64,000 bases of DNA from Neurospora tetraspora. Taxonomy: Eukaryota > Ascomycota > Sordariomycetes > Sordariales > Sordariaceae. The stretch spans positions 3,720,001 to 3,784,000 of the forward strand of contig NW_026944386.1 in NCBI RefSeq assembly GCF_033439725.1, read 5' to 3'. Position numbers and translations under genes: made by a program. Below are positions 1 through 14,900 of this stretch, piece after piece. The notes below the pieces were generated by a model. It had not been told where the DNA came from and did not search any database. It saw nothing but the letters and a program-made list of their open reading frames with translations. Every line of letters begins with the position of its first letter. Position 1 is the first letter of the stretch.

Positions 1-745
1 AACGACAAGCAGGGTTTCCCCATGAAGCAGGGTGTCATTGCCCCCAACCGTGTCCGCCTTCTCCTCTCCGACGGCCACTCCTGCTACCGTGCCCGCCGCA
101 CCGGTGAGCGCAAGAGAAAGTCCGTCCGCGGTTGCATCGTCGGCTCTGATCTCTCCGTCCTTGCTCTCGCCATCGTCAAGCAGGGCGAGCAGGACATCCC
201 CGGCCTCACCGACACCGTCCACCCCAAGCGTCTCGGCCCCAAGCGCGCCACCAAGATCCGCCGCTTCTTCGGCCTCAGCAAGGAAGACGATGTATGTGTT
301 TCTCTACGCAATCTCGTCTTCGCCTGCCCCCGAGCTGTTGCGATGATCCTCGCACAGTTCGTCGGGTAGAGTCTGAGATGAACACCAAAGGCTAATTATC
401 CAATTTTCTACGACGAATAGGTCCGCAAGTACGTCATTCGCCGCGAGGTCCAGCCCAAGGGTGAGGGCAAGAAGCCCTACACCAAGGCTCCCAAGATCCA
501 GCGCCTCGTCACTCCCCAGCGCCTCCAGCACAAGAGACACCGTCTCGCTCTCAAGCGCCGCCAGGCCGAGAAGGTCAAGGAGGAGGCTGTAAGTTTCACC
601 CGAAAGCCTCGTTGAACAGCACTGCAGAAATGCTAACAAATCACCACAGTCTGAGTACGCTCAGATCCTCGCCAAGCGCATCGCTGAGGCCAAGGTCCAG
701 AAGGCCGATGCCCGCAAGCGCCGCGCCTCCTCCATGCGCAAGTAA
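1..745 (+). CDS. rps6: 40S ribosomal protein S6, 3' part (5' end outside window)
   Basis: Structural protein of the small ribosomal subunit and target of S6 kinase. The window opens in frame with [12 protein letters not shown], a hallmark S6 segment, so the N-terminal part lies upstream. There are three exon pieces: 1-291, 421-588 and 650-745. The introns (292-420, 589-649) have GT/AG ends, and a GCTAAC branch site lies near 632. Visible family signatures are [32 protein letters not shown], and [12 protein letters not shown] with LQHKRHR. The protein ends [10 protein letters not shown], the conserved C-terminal phospho-site context (RRxSS) known from yeast S6. The stop is TAA at 743-745. Identification is by recognised sequence and is very secure; only the missing start is uncertain. 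Confidence 0.97.
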
Positions 746-2900
746 GCGTTCGGAGTCAGGTGTGATGGATGATATCCGGTTGCTTTCACGAATTCGGTCA
801 TGGCGCGGTTATCTGTTGACTCGACCGGGGGGCGTGTTTGTTGTGTGTACATGAGCACCCATTAAAAAGGGCTTTCCACGACAAACTACCAGGAATTGAG
901 TCTTCAATGAGTTGATACCAAAACAAACGAGCAGCGCTTCGCTTCGGGTTCGCGTTATACGGAATAATATGACGGGACCCTTTGATACCAATACTCCCGC
1001 CACGATCATTGACATATTTGGGGCAGGAGGCAACTGAGGTAGATTCAAAATCAACAATGGGTCTGAATTGTTCGCTTCATATGGGTTTCTTTTGACTGGG
1101 TGCTATGCGTGAACTACGTGCGGATTTGGGAGCATGTGATGGACGGCGTAGGCTTTTAAAAGTTTCAATGACTTCCGTATCAAACTGCATCTGGTATTTA
1201 TCACATGCAATTCCTTGTTATAGAAATCCCTTTCTTTCCAAGTCCACCTTGGGATACAGTTTCTTGTATCTACAAGACAAGTGATACTTGGTCAACAAAC
1301 TCTACGTCCAGTAATCACCTTTCCAAGATGCTGTCTGTCTGTCTTCCTGAAAAACGCCCATGATCTATTTGTTAGCAGCTACATGATATATATAGTCGGC
1401 ATCAAACTTACCACCTCATCGCTCTTATTACCCCCGCAGGGTCACAGTCAGTCCATACCGAATATTAATCCCCCTTAACGTCACCTCGTAAAATCCACCT
1501 CACGACAATTTCAACTTTCAACTTCAACTTTGATTTTCAACTTTCATCCTCATTCCTCAACTGCCTTTCAACTTCCAGAGTTCCAGGATGACTGACTCCA
1601 GCCAGGCTCAAATACAACGGGGAATAGGTAGATATATCATCATATGAAAGCCTTCAAGCTTCAAGAGACAGTCACAGTTTCAGGTTTTTCCTACCTATGC
1701 CATATCTTTGCGTGGAGGCGAGGCACCCATGCAATGGGTTACATACTATGGAATTTATGTTATGTTATGCAATTGGGTTTGTTTGTTTGTTTGTTTGTTG
1801 TCAAGAGCTTTTTGTGAAGGATTGTCGAGAGGTGAGGTGTATCTGGTACTATCTGGTACCGAGAAGCGAATAGCGAAGCTTTGCGTGCTTAAGTTATATC
1901 CGTTATTTTTGGAATATATGCTTTCAAATTGTATATTACTTTCACTACCTATGATCATCAATCAGTTCCCACCGATACTTTTCATTATGACATGATTAGA
2001 GGTAGGTACCTATGTCCTCGCGTCGTCGTCGTCGTCCTCGTCGTCGGCGTCGTTAATAGCCCACTAACTGCATGCAGTCAAGTAGTTAAGTTGACTTGTG
2101 TGAGTCGTGTCCAGATATACTTAACTATGCGATAGTACTTTAGTGAGCAAAGGCAGTAATGAGAGGGATTTACATATCTCTCTGTAGTCGCAGGTCGTTA
2201 AGTAACATGTTGCGTGTTAATCATTGAATGAGACAAGAACACAAATTAATGAAGACGATGATGAGTGGGTTATATAAAAGGAGGGAGACGATTAAATCAT
2301 CTTCTGAAACAGACAAGTAGAACACACTACTGACCTCCTCTTCCAATTAAAGGGATCAAGACTTCTTAGCATTGATCGTGTCACGGCATACCACTGCTTT
2401 TTGTTTTTTTTTTCATATCAGAAACTCCATTCGCGCTAATCATTCGATCTCCCCTTTTGCAATAATCTTTTCCTTCCTCCTTCATCCATGCAAAGTAAGC
2501 TCCAAGCCAACCACCCAGCAAAAGGCAACTCCGGGTCCAGAAAAAAGGAAGACGAGACCTGCACATCCCGTCGCCCCTCTGTTCCCTTTGTTTAAACCTA
2601 GGCAAGGCTGATTGCTCAAGAGCACAAAAAAAAAGGAGCAATAATAAAACAACTTCTCCTCCTTCTCCCCAATCTAAAAACCCCGCTTCACCCCCCAATG
2701 CGCTTGAATCCTTTCCTTGTATGACCTTAACGAAAACTGACAGGTCAAAAAACAGACATCCTCTCCTTTCCTCCTTCCAGGCAATTTATGCCCCCTTTTT
2801 GCCATTCCTCCTATATGATGCTTATGTTTTGGCTTATGTACCTTTTACCTCTCCTCCTCCGTACGGTTCCCTGCTCAATCTCCACTATCCATCCATCCCT
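746..2900. other. Intergenic spacer between S6 and the HECT ligase
   Basis: About 2.15 kb between convergent gene ends; both flanking 3' UTRs must lie here. I see no credible coding sequence, since the small ORFs have no family resemblance. It holds simple repeats: a TTTG tetranucleotide run at about 1776-1799, a CGT/CCT trinucleotide-like run at about 2018-2053, and a TTCAACTT-rich stretch at about 1508-1570. Confidence 0.7.
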
Positions 2901-5900
2901 TTACGCAAAGCCGAAGTAATCGCTACCCGCGGTAATAGCCTTGAGCAGCTGGCTTCTTAGAGTCTCGTAGCTTTCGTACTCAGGAAGATCAAGTTCTGCG
3001 ATTTTCAGTCAGCCAATCATATCATTCATATGGGAGCGGGTAGAAAAACTCACGGTTAAAGCAAGTATGAGAGCTAGGAAGGCGATCCTTGCTGCCATAG
3101 TCACGATGAATGTTGAATCGGCTGACACCATTCATGCCCTCCAGTTCCTTGAAGCCGTTCAGAGGCACCTTGGATGTGCCCGTGACGAACTGGAGAAGCT
3201 TGGCGAGTTCCTCCTTGTCGAAGGACCGGACAGCGCGCCAGAACCACTGGATCTGAGGGGCGCCGGCAGAGTAGTTGTGGTACTCGGTGTTGGCCTTCCA
3301 GTCGTCGATGTCGATATCAGGCAGACCGGAAATGAGAAGTTCGAGCTCTTGTTCATTGAAGATTGCGATGAGCTCTTCGGGGATGATCTCGTGGAAGCCT
3401 GTTGTTCATTCGTTAGTCATGAATTATAACCTATCATCCAAAGGAGTTGCACTTACCAGTAAGGAATGCCTTCATTTGATCCTTGACCGAGGTGATGAGC
3501 TTGTGCTCGACGATCAGACGGACATACTCATGCTTGTTCTCCTCCGTGACAGGGATGTGGCGGCCATTCTCAATCAGATCGACAACCTTGACTTCGCCAA
3601 ACACGTCGTCCTCGACCGAGAAGGTCTCGGTAATGATGTCGGTGATGTCGTTCTCGAGCATCCAGACAAGTGACTTGTAGTAGTCCGGATCGAACGACTC
3701 CATGTCCTTGACCGAGACGGGCTTGCCGAGGATGCGCTTGTAGACCGCACGGCTGAAGTAGCAGTCAAGCAGACGACCCTCGTAAAGGGCTTTGCCAATG
3801 ATTCTGCCAATGAACTTGAAGAAGGGAAGATGCTCGTCGTTGATAGGACTCAACTTGTTGGGGTGGAAGGTTGTGCGGTCTGAAGACACCGGAACGAAAA
3901 GGACGTAGTTGGGGTCAAACATTTGCCTGGAGAGCACCTGGAACCATTCGCGCGTGACACCACCGGCATCGACACCTTCCTCTCCCTGGAAACGAATGTT
4001 AAGCTTTCCAAACTTCAACTCCTCGGCCTTCTTGTAGTACAGAGACCGGAATGAATCATGGAAGACGTGCTCACGGCGCACTTGGAGTTGCAATGGAGGG
4101 AAAGACTGCCTCGTCTGCTGGTGCTTGGAATGTACGCTACGGTTAAAGTAGTTGCGCTTGTTGTCGAATTCCAAGACCTTCGGATTCTTGACCAGCAGCG
4201 AGAAGGTGCCCGACATGAGCTTGGGGTTGTGTCGTACCAACTCGTTGAGGATACGGCGGTGCTCCTCAGTGAAGGTAAAGAACAAGCCGGCAATGCGGTC
4301 CTCTGGAGGTGGGCTGGTGAGAAGCATTTCCTTCTGCGAGTTTGCGTTCGACACCGCCGAAGCATCCGAGAGTGTCGTATTCTTGCAAACCACCATCAAT
4401 GACTCGATGAGCGGCAGGAGAATTGTGGCCACGTTGAGCATGTTGTCGCGCTGCCTAATTGCGCTCAAGCAAGCGCTTAGCTTATCCCACATCGTGCCGA
4501 ATGTCGGGTTCCAGTAGAGAGAACCCAGGAGATCCTCCTTGGTGTTCTCTCCTTCGGCATGCTTCTTGCTCTTGCTATCAAACAAGTGATCGAGCGCTGT
4601 AAGAACACGTAGGAGCTTGTTCTGCTCCGAGGCGCCTGGCGAAAACTTGGCAAGGGCAACGCCCTGGATTTGGGTGCCGGACTCAGCCTTCAAGATGTGA
4701 GGAAGCAAGTTGTCAAGATCTGAGAGAATGTTCTCGCTCAAGACCCTAGCTTGGCGGACCAACTCGTCTCCAAATACCTTCTTCGCGCCAGGGATGTTGG
4801 AAAGATTCTTGATCGTAGAGATGGTGTTCTGGAATGTCTTGGAGCTGCATTCACGCGCCACGAAGATGTTGATCACCAGCTTGAGATTGTGCTCAGGGAT
4901 TGTCGGCGGCGTGAGCTGTCGGATCTTCTTTTCTGAATGAACTTCCTTCTCATCAGCCTTTTCCTTGGGCGCTTCTGGCTCCTTGTTTTCTTGATCTTGC
5001 TGCGCTGGTTGTTCACTGGAAGTAGCTGCTGGAGCAGACTCAGAAGGCTGCTGGGTCGCCTCCTGCTGGGCGGAGGCCTGCTCGGTCGAGGCTTGCTCTT
5101 CGGGGGCCTTGGCCGCTTCACGTTCAGCCGCGGCCTTTTCTTCGGCTTCCTTCTTCTTTTTCGCTTCCTCTTCGGCCTCCTTCCGCCTCCGCTCGATCGC
5201 TTGAAGCGGGATGGTGACTTTGTTGAGGAGATCGGCCAGCACCTGCATGACCGCAGAGCTCTCCATAACAAGGTTGCGATCCAGAAGAGTCAACAGAGAG
5301 TTGACAGCAAACTTTTGAGCCTTGCCATTGACATCCTTGCCCTTGCCCTTGCGGCTCAGGCTTCGCTTGAGGGTGGATGCGACCGTCTCATGCTCAGTCA
5401 AGAACACAGATGGTACATGAGGGTTGAGCTTAGAAAGCTCCACCAAAAGGTCAAGGCATTGCTGAACAATCAACAGCGGCGACACTTCCGAGCTAGCAGG
5501 GAACTGACCGTTGTTGTTAGTGCCGCCTGTGAGACTTCGCTTCAAGGGGTGAGGCGTCTTAGCGTCCTTCTCCTTCAGTTGCTTGGCCTTGTAAGAGATC
5601 TGGGCAAAGCTACGCTCAACGGCATCCATGTTTGTGCATCCATCTTGGAGAATTTGTAGCAAAGAGGATATGACATCGAGTCGGTTCTGGCGGTTTTCGC
5701 ACAGGTTGGCGAAAATATTGAAGAGACTGGAGCGAATTGAGCCTTGCTGAGAGACAAACAAGAGGCGGAGGAGGGTAGCAATGCCCTGCTTGTCCAACAT
5801 CTGAACCACAGTGCGCTTCTGGATCTTTTGGACAGCTCCAGCCCCTGCCTCGGCAGGGCGCTGTGCATCTCTAGAGCGAGAGGCAGCTTGGCCGCCTTGC

Positions 5901-8900
5901 TGGGCGTGGAGTTGGCGATGGCGCGCCACAAGAGTGCGGGCTTCTGCGGCTAACTCTGGGCCAAGGTGCTCCATGATATCTTCGCCCTGGTCGAGTAGGA
6001 CCTGCTGGCGGAGACCAGGGGGGAAAGTCAACAGGATGCTTGCAGGATCCATGTCAGCCGGACCAAGGTCTTGGCCGCCTGCTGCGTTTTGCCGTTCCCG
6101 ACGCCGCTGTTCATGCTGCTCCTGGTGGAGAATCTCGTTACGAAGCTCCTCCGGGAGTGCTTCAAGGAACTCTTGGAAAACCTCGGTATTTTCGCCCTCT
6201 TGAGAAACCTGCTCTCGCGCCTGGGATCTCCGGGTGCTGATAGCCTGGGCGATCACCTCGTCCCTGAACTCTTCAGGAAGGGCTTCAAGATACTCGGCGT
6301 CGATACCCAGTTCAGTGATATCGATCTGCTGGTTACGGAGAGTGTAGTAGACACGAGCACGTTCATCCTCGGCCTGCTGCTCGGCATTCTCGCCCGCGCC
6401 TTGAGTCTCAACGCCTTCCATAGAGTGTGCCTCTTGAGACGCAACATTTGCCTCGTGATCTGCGGCGGCTTGCGCAGCAGCTTGTGCGGCAGCTTCAGCT
6501 CGTTCGCGCTCAAGACGCTCACGCTCCTCCGCTTCCTTCTTCTCACGCGCAGCCTTCTCTTCCGCTTCCTTGGCCTCCCTCTTCTTGCGCTCCTCCTCCT
6601 GTCGCTTCTTCTTCTCTTCCTCTGCTTTGCGATCTGCCTCCGCTTTACGAGCTTTCTCCTCCTTTTCAGCTTGAATTGCTGCCGGAGTAAGCTTGGAAAT
6701 GATGAGAGGCGCAAGCTTCTGAGCCTTGTCCTGGTAGCCAAAGCCAAAGATCATCTTAACTTCTTGTTGCCACCTCTCATGTGTAGATTCCGGTGAAAAC
6801 TGGACGGCTTGATGAGGTTCCTGATAGGTATCGCGCCGAGCTTCAGTGGGGCGAGACTCGCGGGAGTGCGGGGGAGGAATTGGGATGGCGTTGAGTTCGC
6901 GGATGATTCCACCTGGTCCATCTGCTGTGAAATGCAAGGCCAAGGGTCCTCCTCCAGCGCTGAGACGCATGTCGGGTAAGTGTTGGACGAGGTCACTGAT
7001 GAAGGCCAACGGCTCCACCCCCATGCCCATGCCTAGGCCTCCGATCATGTTCGGAGTGATCCCCAGACGAACCAGCTGGCTGTGTGCATGACGAGGAACC
7101 TCACGACGAGACTGAGGAAGCAAGAGAGGATTTGTGCCAGACATGACGTCGGCCGGAGGGGGAAGATGTCTGCTGAGATGGGCAGGGCGACGGAAAAAGT
7201 TTTGGAAGTCTGAGTAATCGTTAGCACTCTGAACAAGCAAATGATATCCTCGGCTTGAAGAACTTACCAAGCGCGTCACGGTGTCTTCCGACGACGAAAG
7301 GACTGTTGGGCCAGGGGCTCCGGGACGGCCGATGCCGATGGTTGGGTTCAATGGCAATATCCCAACCAAGCCCCGATGGCATGTTGGGCGCAAGCAAGTC
7401 ATCGTCTGCTTATTATGTCAGCTGCCAAATCTGGTAAAGGGACTCGTTCTCAGAACTTACGAAGACCATCGCCGTCGAAGTACATGTCATCATCCATGTC
7501 ATCTTCGCCTTCATCTTCATCATCTATTTCCGTTAGCGATCTCGCTTATTCTTTACCAAGCATCTTGGAAACTCACCGTCTTCTTCGCCATCTTCATCAT
7601 CGTCGATATAGTGCCCGTCAAAGTCGCGAATTGGCTCGGCATCAAGATCATCGCCAGCGTTTTCCATAGCGGCTCGCATGATTTCGGGGAAGGTCCGACG
7701 GTTGTGAAGTTGAGCCTCCTGCATATTCTGAGCCTCAGCTTCGTAGTCAAGCTCTTCCTCATCCTCTTCATCGTCCTCGTCAGTGCCATCATCCCACGAC
7801 GCACCGTCGTCATCAATAGCATTGCCCTCTTCATCGACAATGTGAATATCGTCTTCCATGTCATCCATGTCTTCGGAGCCGACTTCCTCGTCCTCATCCT
7901 CATCACTAAGCTCCTGCTCGTCATCTTCGTCCATGTCATCATCCTCATCCATGTCATCCATGTCATCATTGTCCTCTTCGTCATCGTTCTCACCCATAAT
8001 GACCTCGACAACGCCAGGCTGACCGGGCATTCCTCCCATTTCGCCCATCTCGCCGAGGTCGTCTTCATCGTCACTAGGGTTGTCTTCGTTATCCTGTGAC
8101 ATATCGTCGCCATAGTCAAGCTCGTCGTCATACTGCTCATCGTCGTACATGTCTTCATCGTCATCTTCATCTTCATCGGAGAACTCATCATCACGTCCGG
8201 GTTCAAGCATGCCCAATGTGGAGTTGCGATAAAGATCAGGCGTCTCCTCGCGATCATCTGTGAGATCTTCAGAGACAGACGACCCGTCGGACAGGAACTC
8301 ATCCTCTGCTTGATCAGTACCAGCTGTACCCGAAGCAGGGATGAGACCCAATTGACTCATCGAGACTGCAGTCTTTGTGAGCGTTTTGATGACCGCAAGG
8401 ATGGGCTTGAGCGGAGCCTTGTTGTGCGGGAATGTGAGGTCAATGTCGGCGATGGACGCAGCCAAGGTTGTGAGGTAACCCTTCTCATACATGAGACGCT
8501 TCAGCTGAGCTTGAGACCGTCCGATTGACGGATCTGTACCGCGCGGGTTGCTGGGGCGCGATTCTTTCTCTCCTTCGCCAATCATCTGGGCCATCAACTC
8601 TGCGAGAGCGTTCATCTTTCCATACCGAATATCAAACGGCTCCCCGGAGACAGAAGCATCCTTGTAGGCGCGAAGTATGGTATCCAGGACAAACCGCCGG
8701 ATAAAGAGCAAGTCCGGCTCATCGTCATACTCAAACGGCTCATGGGTACGGCTCTGAGGCTTCTCGCCGGTCCTAGAAACAAGGGCAACCAGAACAGCGC
8801 GAGCATGCACTGCCGTTGCCGCCTTCTTTCTCATGGCTATCGAATCCGGCACTCCGCTTGCGGGGCTGAAGCAAATAAGATCGTTGAGAAGATAGTTTAG

Positions 8901-11900
8901 CACACTGGAGCGAGGCTTGACCGGAGCATTCGCCTGAATGGGGGCGGAGCGCTTAAAGTTGATAAACTCAACCTTGGCACGATTGTAGCTCTGTAACAGC
9001 TCCGCAAGAGTGTCAAGCAAGAAGCAACGATAGATGAAAATGGGATGATCCTCGGCCTTGAATGAGGACTTTGCCAGTTTCTTCTCTTTCTCCTTCGAGT
9101 CCGAATTCTGCTCGTCGCCGGAAGGAGAAGGAGTAGCCTCATTCGCAGGAGTAGAATCAGACTCCGGCTTAGAGGCAGCTGCGGGAGGCGCAGGAACGTT
9201 CTCCCTCTCGTCAACCTCCTTATAATTGAGCAACTCGGTCAACAAGAAGTGAACAACACCATCGGGATGTTCGAGAATCGGCCGCTTGAGGTCTTGAGCG
9301 GGGGTCTTGGGGGCATCGGGCATATCCTTATCCGCTGCCTCAGTTGAAGGCTTGACGTCACTGATGGTGAGATCTCCTGTTGCTTGCACTGTAGGTTCAA
9401 CTGAGCTCTCCTTGGGCGAGACACTAGCATCTGCAGGGCGCTCCTTGAGAACTAGGAATGGCGTGCTGCGCAGCGTGCCGTCTCCCAAGTGCGAAACGCC
9501 CCGGTTCAGCTTAAGCAGCTCCGTGCTAACCTCGACGAAGGTCTTGGGCGACCGTAGAGCCAAATGCGCTTGGGTGCGCAGGTATGCCTGTGCTTCAAGG
9601 CCCGGGGCTGTGCTGGGCCTATGCCTCGAAGTCATGAGGTGCCTAATGTCGGTCTCAAAAATTTGCCGAAGGGTATCTTCGTCTTCAATGATGTGTCGAA
9701 GGATCTGTCGGATGTGTTCTGAGATATGAGTCTGCTTGAGACGAGTAGAACCGGCACCGCACAACTGCTTTGTCATAACAAACAACCGTTGCAGATTCTT
9801 CTTCTCCCCAACAATCTTGGCTACCGCGTGGTCTCTGGTCAGCACAACGAGGATCCTCAACACCGAAACGGCCAACGCCTCTTCCTTGCCGACGCGAGGC
9901 AGAAAATCCAAGAGAGTGGTCAAGAGAGACGAACGGTGTTCGGCCGAAAAGTTGGGCTCCTTCGCCTCAATGACCGGCTCCTCAACTGGATCATCCTCCT
10001 TCACGGGCTGTTTCCATTTGATATCAGGAGGCTGCGCGTCTTGGAAAAGCATGATCTCAAATATGAGGAGGATATAGGGAATCCACGGAGGAAGGTTGTC
10101 ATTGGAGCTTGCCGGCGGCAGCTTAAGGAAGCCGAGATAATCGCCCACGTAGTCTCTCAACATGTCCACGGTAGTCCTCATGAAAGCAGTGTGTTGAAGA
10201 AGAAGCGCCAAAAGGTGGGCGTAAGCAGCGATGCTACTGCCATTCTCCTTCAACTCATCTGCGTCGTCAGAGGCAAATGACATGAGCGCATTGGCCAAGA
10301 TCTCGCCCACTTCCACTCTCTTGTCTTCATTGTCGGTCTTCAGAATGGTGTGCTGGATGAGATCCGCAACCTCAAACACGGCCTCGGGATGAGAGCTAAT
10401 GACTTCAAGGCAGCGATCGATCAGGGTATCGTAGAGCTTTGCCCTCTCTTCAGCCAGATCTTCCCTGGTGATACGGGGAGCGTTAGATTGACTTTCGGTG
10501 GCTGGTTGGTGTGATGGAAGTACAGGCAGTTGTTGTGGTGCCGCCGTAGTGGCGCCAACGTTGGCTTCACGGCTAGTGCCATGCTGGCCTTCGTCAGAGT
10601 CGTCAGAAGACGGCTCTGTGACATCTCCGAGTGCTGCTTCACCACTAGCTTCTCCGAGGGGCTGGTTGGGCACCGGATCCAAAGCCATAGGCTCTGAACC
10701 CAGCAAATCGCCCACCGGGAAAGTAGGAGTGTTCAACAAGTTACTGAGAGACATCCCTGCCGATGACGAGAGGTTGGGAGATGGCGCTTCCTTGAAAGCA
10801 TCCTCAGGCGGCACAGGGTTGCGGTTACGGACTAGGTGTGCCTTCTGGAACTTGATGTACTCCTTGGTATCACTCTCTTTACCATTAGCACGATAAAGTG
10901 CCTCCAACGCTAGATCGACGTCTACGCCTTGCTCGGTTGCGAGTGCTTCTGCATCCTTGCGCGAGATCCATTTGAAGGGAACGGGCTCGCGGTTCTTGAA
11001 AAGAGGCGGTAATGATTCCTTGTCGGATCTAGACTGCGCATTTGACTCCAGGTCGCCGGCTGCGATGGTCTTGATGATGTCAATAATCTTGCTCACTACC
11101 GTGCTTGTTGACTTTTCGATGATGTTGGAAGCCCAGATTTCTCGAATAATCGGCAAGATCAACATCCGCAACTCAACAACAAGTTGGTGCGAAAACTCCC
11201 GAGTGGTTCGTTCCGTAGGCTTGGGTGCCAAGGCAATCTGGGCCATAGAATCTGAGACGTTTTTGCCACTGACGATGAAGCAGTAGATATCGAGTACTTT
11301 CTTCATGCCAATCATTGACAGCTTCGCCTTCGTGGCTTCCTGACCCTCGGTGGCCCCAGCCGACACCATGTCGGCCAACCGTTTGAGCATAACGTTCAGT
11401 GCCTCGAAACCCCCGAGCTCCTTAAAGGCGGTGATCACGGGGAGGATAAGGAAAGCCCCTCCGCTGGCAGTACGGTGATTCGTATCAACGACCATTTCAC
11501 CGAACGTGTGGATCATGATGATCCAGTTATGGATGTCTCTGACCGTCAACTCTGCTTTTGACTGCTGCAGTTGCTTAATCAAGGTTTCCGCCGACGCCTC
11601 TGCAATTGCCAGGTGTCGGGAACGGATGTACGGGTCGTTGTTGTTGCGTCTAGGCAACAGCGCCTTGCCGATAGTCTGGAAGAATGGGAAGATGGAAGGC
11701 ATAAAGGAATGAAGAAGGACCCGTAGGGTCTGGAAGTTCTTGTATTCAGCAGTCGACTGCTCTTCAGGCGTCAACTTCTTACCGTTGGCGGAAGAATCTT
11801 GAGCGGCCGAGTCGGTCAGTAGATCCTGCACATCGGTGCGAGAGCCCAAAGAACTGGTTTGGTACGGCTTGTTCTTTAGTGTCCAATGGTGTGGAACGGC

Positions 11901-14900
11901 ACCATTGACCGCTGCCTCTTCCTTCAACACGCCGCGCAACAATGGTCCAAGACTTTGGATCAGACGGATGTAATAGTCATACACGTTGACAGTTGGCATG
12001 CTGACCATCTGGCTCCGGTTGGAGTACGGGAAACAATGATACAGAATCTTGATCAAGGTCTGTATGTTGAGCAGAGCCTTCACCGTCTCTGTTCCGATTG
12101 AAACGTCCAAGATAAGCTTCTTGTCCGCTGATTCTTTCTCTTGTACGGGAGGCACAGATGAGTCCGAACTGAGGAAAGGTGCAAAGAAAGGCTCCGTAGT
12201 TGTGGGATTAATCCGCGGTTGGAGGACCTTGATAGTGTTCTCCATCCTGAATAGTAACGAAGGTAGCCCGACAATCTGGGCGGACTCAATGAGCTGCGAG
12301 ATGGCCGCGACTAGCATGCGGCAGGCTGGTGTCTCGGCGAAATCGTAGGGAAGGCTGGGAGATTCTGCAAGATCCAATAGGATTTCAATTTCACCAGCAG
12401 AGATGAGAGCGCCCTTAAGATGCGAGTTGCTGATGATAGGCTGAAGGAACGTAGAAAGGACTTGAATATAAGGGACAGATGGGGCTTGTGCGGGCTTATC
12501 ATTACCAGTTGATGAAGAGCTCGCTTCCGCCATTTCCACATCCGCATCGTCTGTGGCCTTGTCTTTGCCTTTACTACTCAATTCAGTAGCCTTCGATGAT
12601 TCAGCAACCGGGCCAGCAGACGATTCAGGTGCCTCAAGCCTCGCGCCGCATGCTTTAGTGGCATCCATGGTCTTGACCAGGTGCGTGACCCTCGCAATCA
12701 TGTCGATGATAGCATTAGCGATGGCAGGCCTTAACGCCGGGTGATGGCGGGAGAGTTCGTCAAGACTACTACCAATGGTACTAGGCAGTTCAGGATCGTG
12801 CGCCATGCACTGAACATGAGGAGCGCTTTCAAATATCTCCATGTAGCTTGGGATAGCACCAGATGAGAGAACCATCTTCATGCCGCGGTTGTTGAGTGAA
12901 ATTGAGTTCAGTACCGTGGGAATGATGTTCATGGATTCAGAGGACGGTAGGATGCCATGGGCCGGGGGGAAATCTCGAGGTGCCTCGAGCATTTCTTGAG
13001 TCGGTGGATGTGTTTGAGTAGCGGCCTGACCGGTTGAGTCGGGAGCGGCCTCATCCGCACTGGCATCACCTTCACTATCGTCATCGGCTGCATTGCCATC
13101 ACCGCCGTCACCTGCTCTGGATTGGCGAGGTTCCGGCGACGGTTTCTCAACGGGCATGGACACCGGCCGATTGGTAACAGATTCAAGAAAGGCTTGGATC
13201 CACCCAGACTCCGAGATGGCTGCAAAACTCGTAGGGTCGTTGTTGATGAAATCGCTCAGAAGGGTTGTAGCATTTGACCACACGACCGTGCCGAAGAACC
13301 GGTTCTGGCGCGCAATCGTGCAGAGGCTACCGAGCAAAGCCGAGTTGTCGACCAGGTTCCTCAATAAGCGCTCTGTATTGGTGCCATCGAAGGAGTACGT
13401 ATTGGCCATGACATGGTGAATAAACTTCAGGAGCCACTTGAGCGTCTGCTGATGGTAGAATGGAATGCTATAATCCACAAGGGAAGCGTGAAGTTCGGGT
13501 TTTGTTCCAAGACCAGCCTCCGTGAGAATCTTGGACTCCCGAACGGTATGGACTATGAGGTTCGTGATGGCGTCCAGACCACCGGCAGCGTTTAGCTGGG
13601 AGAAGGCTGTCGGATACGCATACGTCAGACTGTCCAGAAAAGCGAGTACCATGCTATAATTGCGACTGGCAACTGCCGTCCGAAGGTTAAGAATTTCGAC
13701 GAGACAGTCCATGAGCCCGGCAGTCATCATCTCCTGGCCGATACGCGTAGCCATAGCTATCTGAAGAGTCAACCCGAACAGGTTGCTTCGCCAAGTATCT
13801 GCATCCAGCTCGTCTTGGTCATCAACAGCGGCGTCCTCTTTCATCTCCGCCACTGCTATTCTGATGACGTAGAGAAGAATGCCATGATTAACGTTTACGT
13901 TTAAAGCCGCCAGGACATCCGAGTGCTTTTCTTGCTGGTGGGAGATGGCCTCAAGCAGAGCCAGCGTGATGCTCTGGAGCCATTTCGGGACTTGACTAGG
14001 GTTTCCGTCCGGGGAAGGGGCAATAAGTTCAGCCAGCTGGTAGACAAGCTGAAATTTCCTCGGTTCGTCTTTGTCATACTTGAGGACTTTGTCAATAAAG
14101 ACGGCCTCGGGTAGGATGTAGGCAAGGTTGGTAATGGCCAGCAGGCGAACGGCCAAGGCCAGCTGACGCTCTCTCTGGGTTCCTAATAACGCCTTGCATA
14201 TCCTCAAGCGGCTAGTAAACTCGAATTTCATGGCGGCCGGCATGTCGGGCGGACACTGCTTGACCAGATCATAGATGCGTGCCGACTCGATGACAGACCG
14301 TGGGATCTCCACCACCTTGGGCCCATCGCGGTCATCCGTAGCTGCTCCCGACGGCTTGAGAGGCGAAACTTCTTCCGAACTTCCGACACGCTGAGAACGG
14401 GACGATTGGGACACGTTAATTGAGCTACGACGGAGCGGCGTTGGGGCAGCAGGCGACGAGCTGGTGCGAGGCTCCACAGGTTGAGCCTCCTTGGAATCTC
14501 GCGCGCTAGGCTCGACATTGGTTGTGTCGGGATAATACGACATCTTGAGGTCGCCCCAGCTCTTCCACGGGTCCTCTTCGTCGGGGTTGCTCAAAGCAAG
14601 GGCCTTGAGGTCGTTGGCATACATGGACGCAACATTCTTGGGGCCATTAGCCTTTTCCTTTTCCTTGTCCTTAGCCTTGGCAGTCGAGCTAGCTGAGGCG
14701 GCCGGGGCAGCTGAGGATGACTCCAAGGACTTGACGATGGGTGTCCTGACGAATGGCCGTGCAAGCATTTGCACCTTGTCGAGGTTTATGTTGTAGTGGT
14801 TGGCTAACAAGGCTGGGTTGACTGAACGAGGAGGCGAGGGCATGCGCTTGACGGACGCATTATACCTCTGGGCCAGCTCCAAGCCAACCTCAAGAGCGGC

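Noticed and set aside
4937-6796. Long plus-strand ORFs (about 240 aa) within the HECT ligase
   Set aside because: They are antisense shadows of the K/E/A-rich coiled-coil coding sequence; their Leu/Arg-rich sequence has no domain and they have no promoter space.
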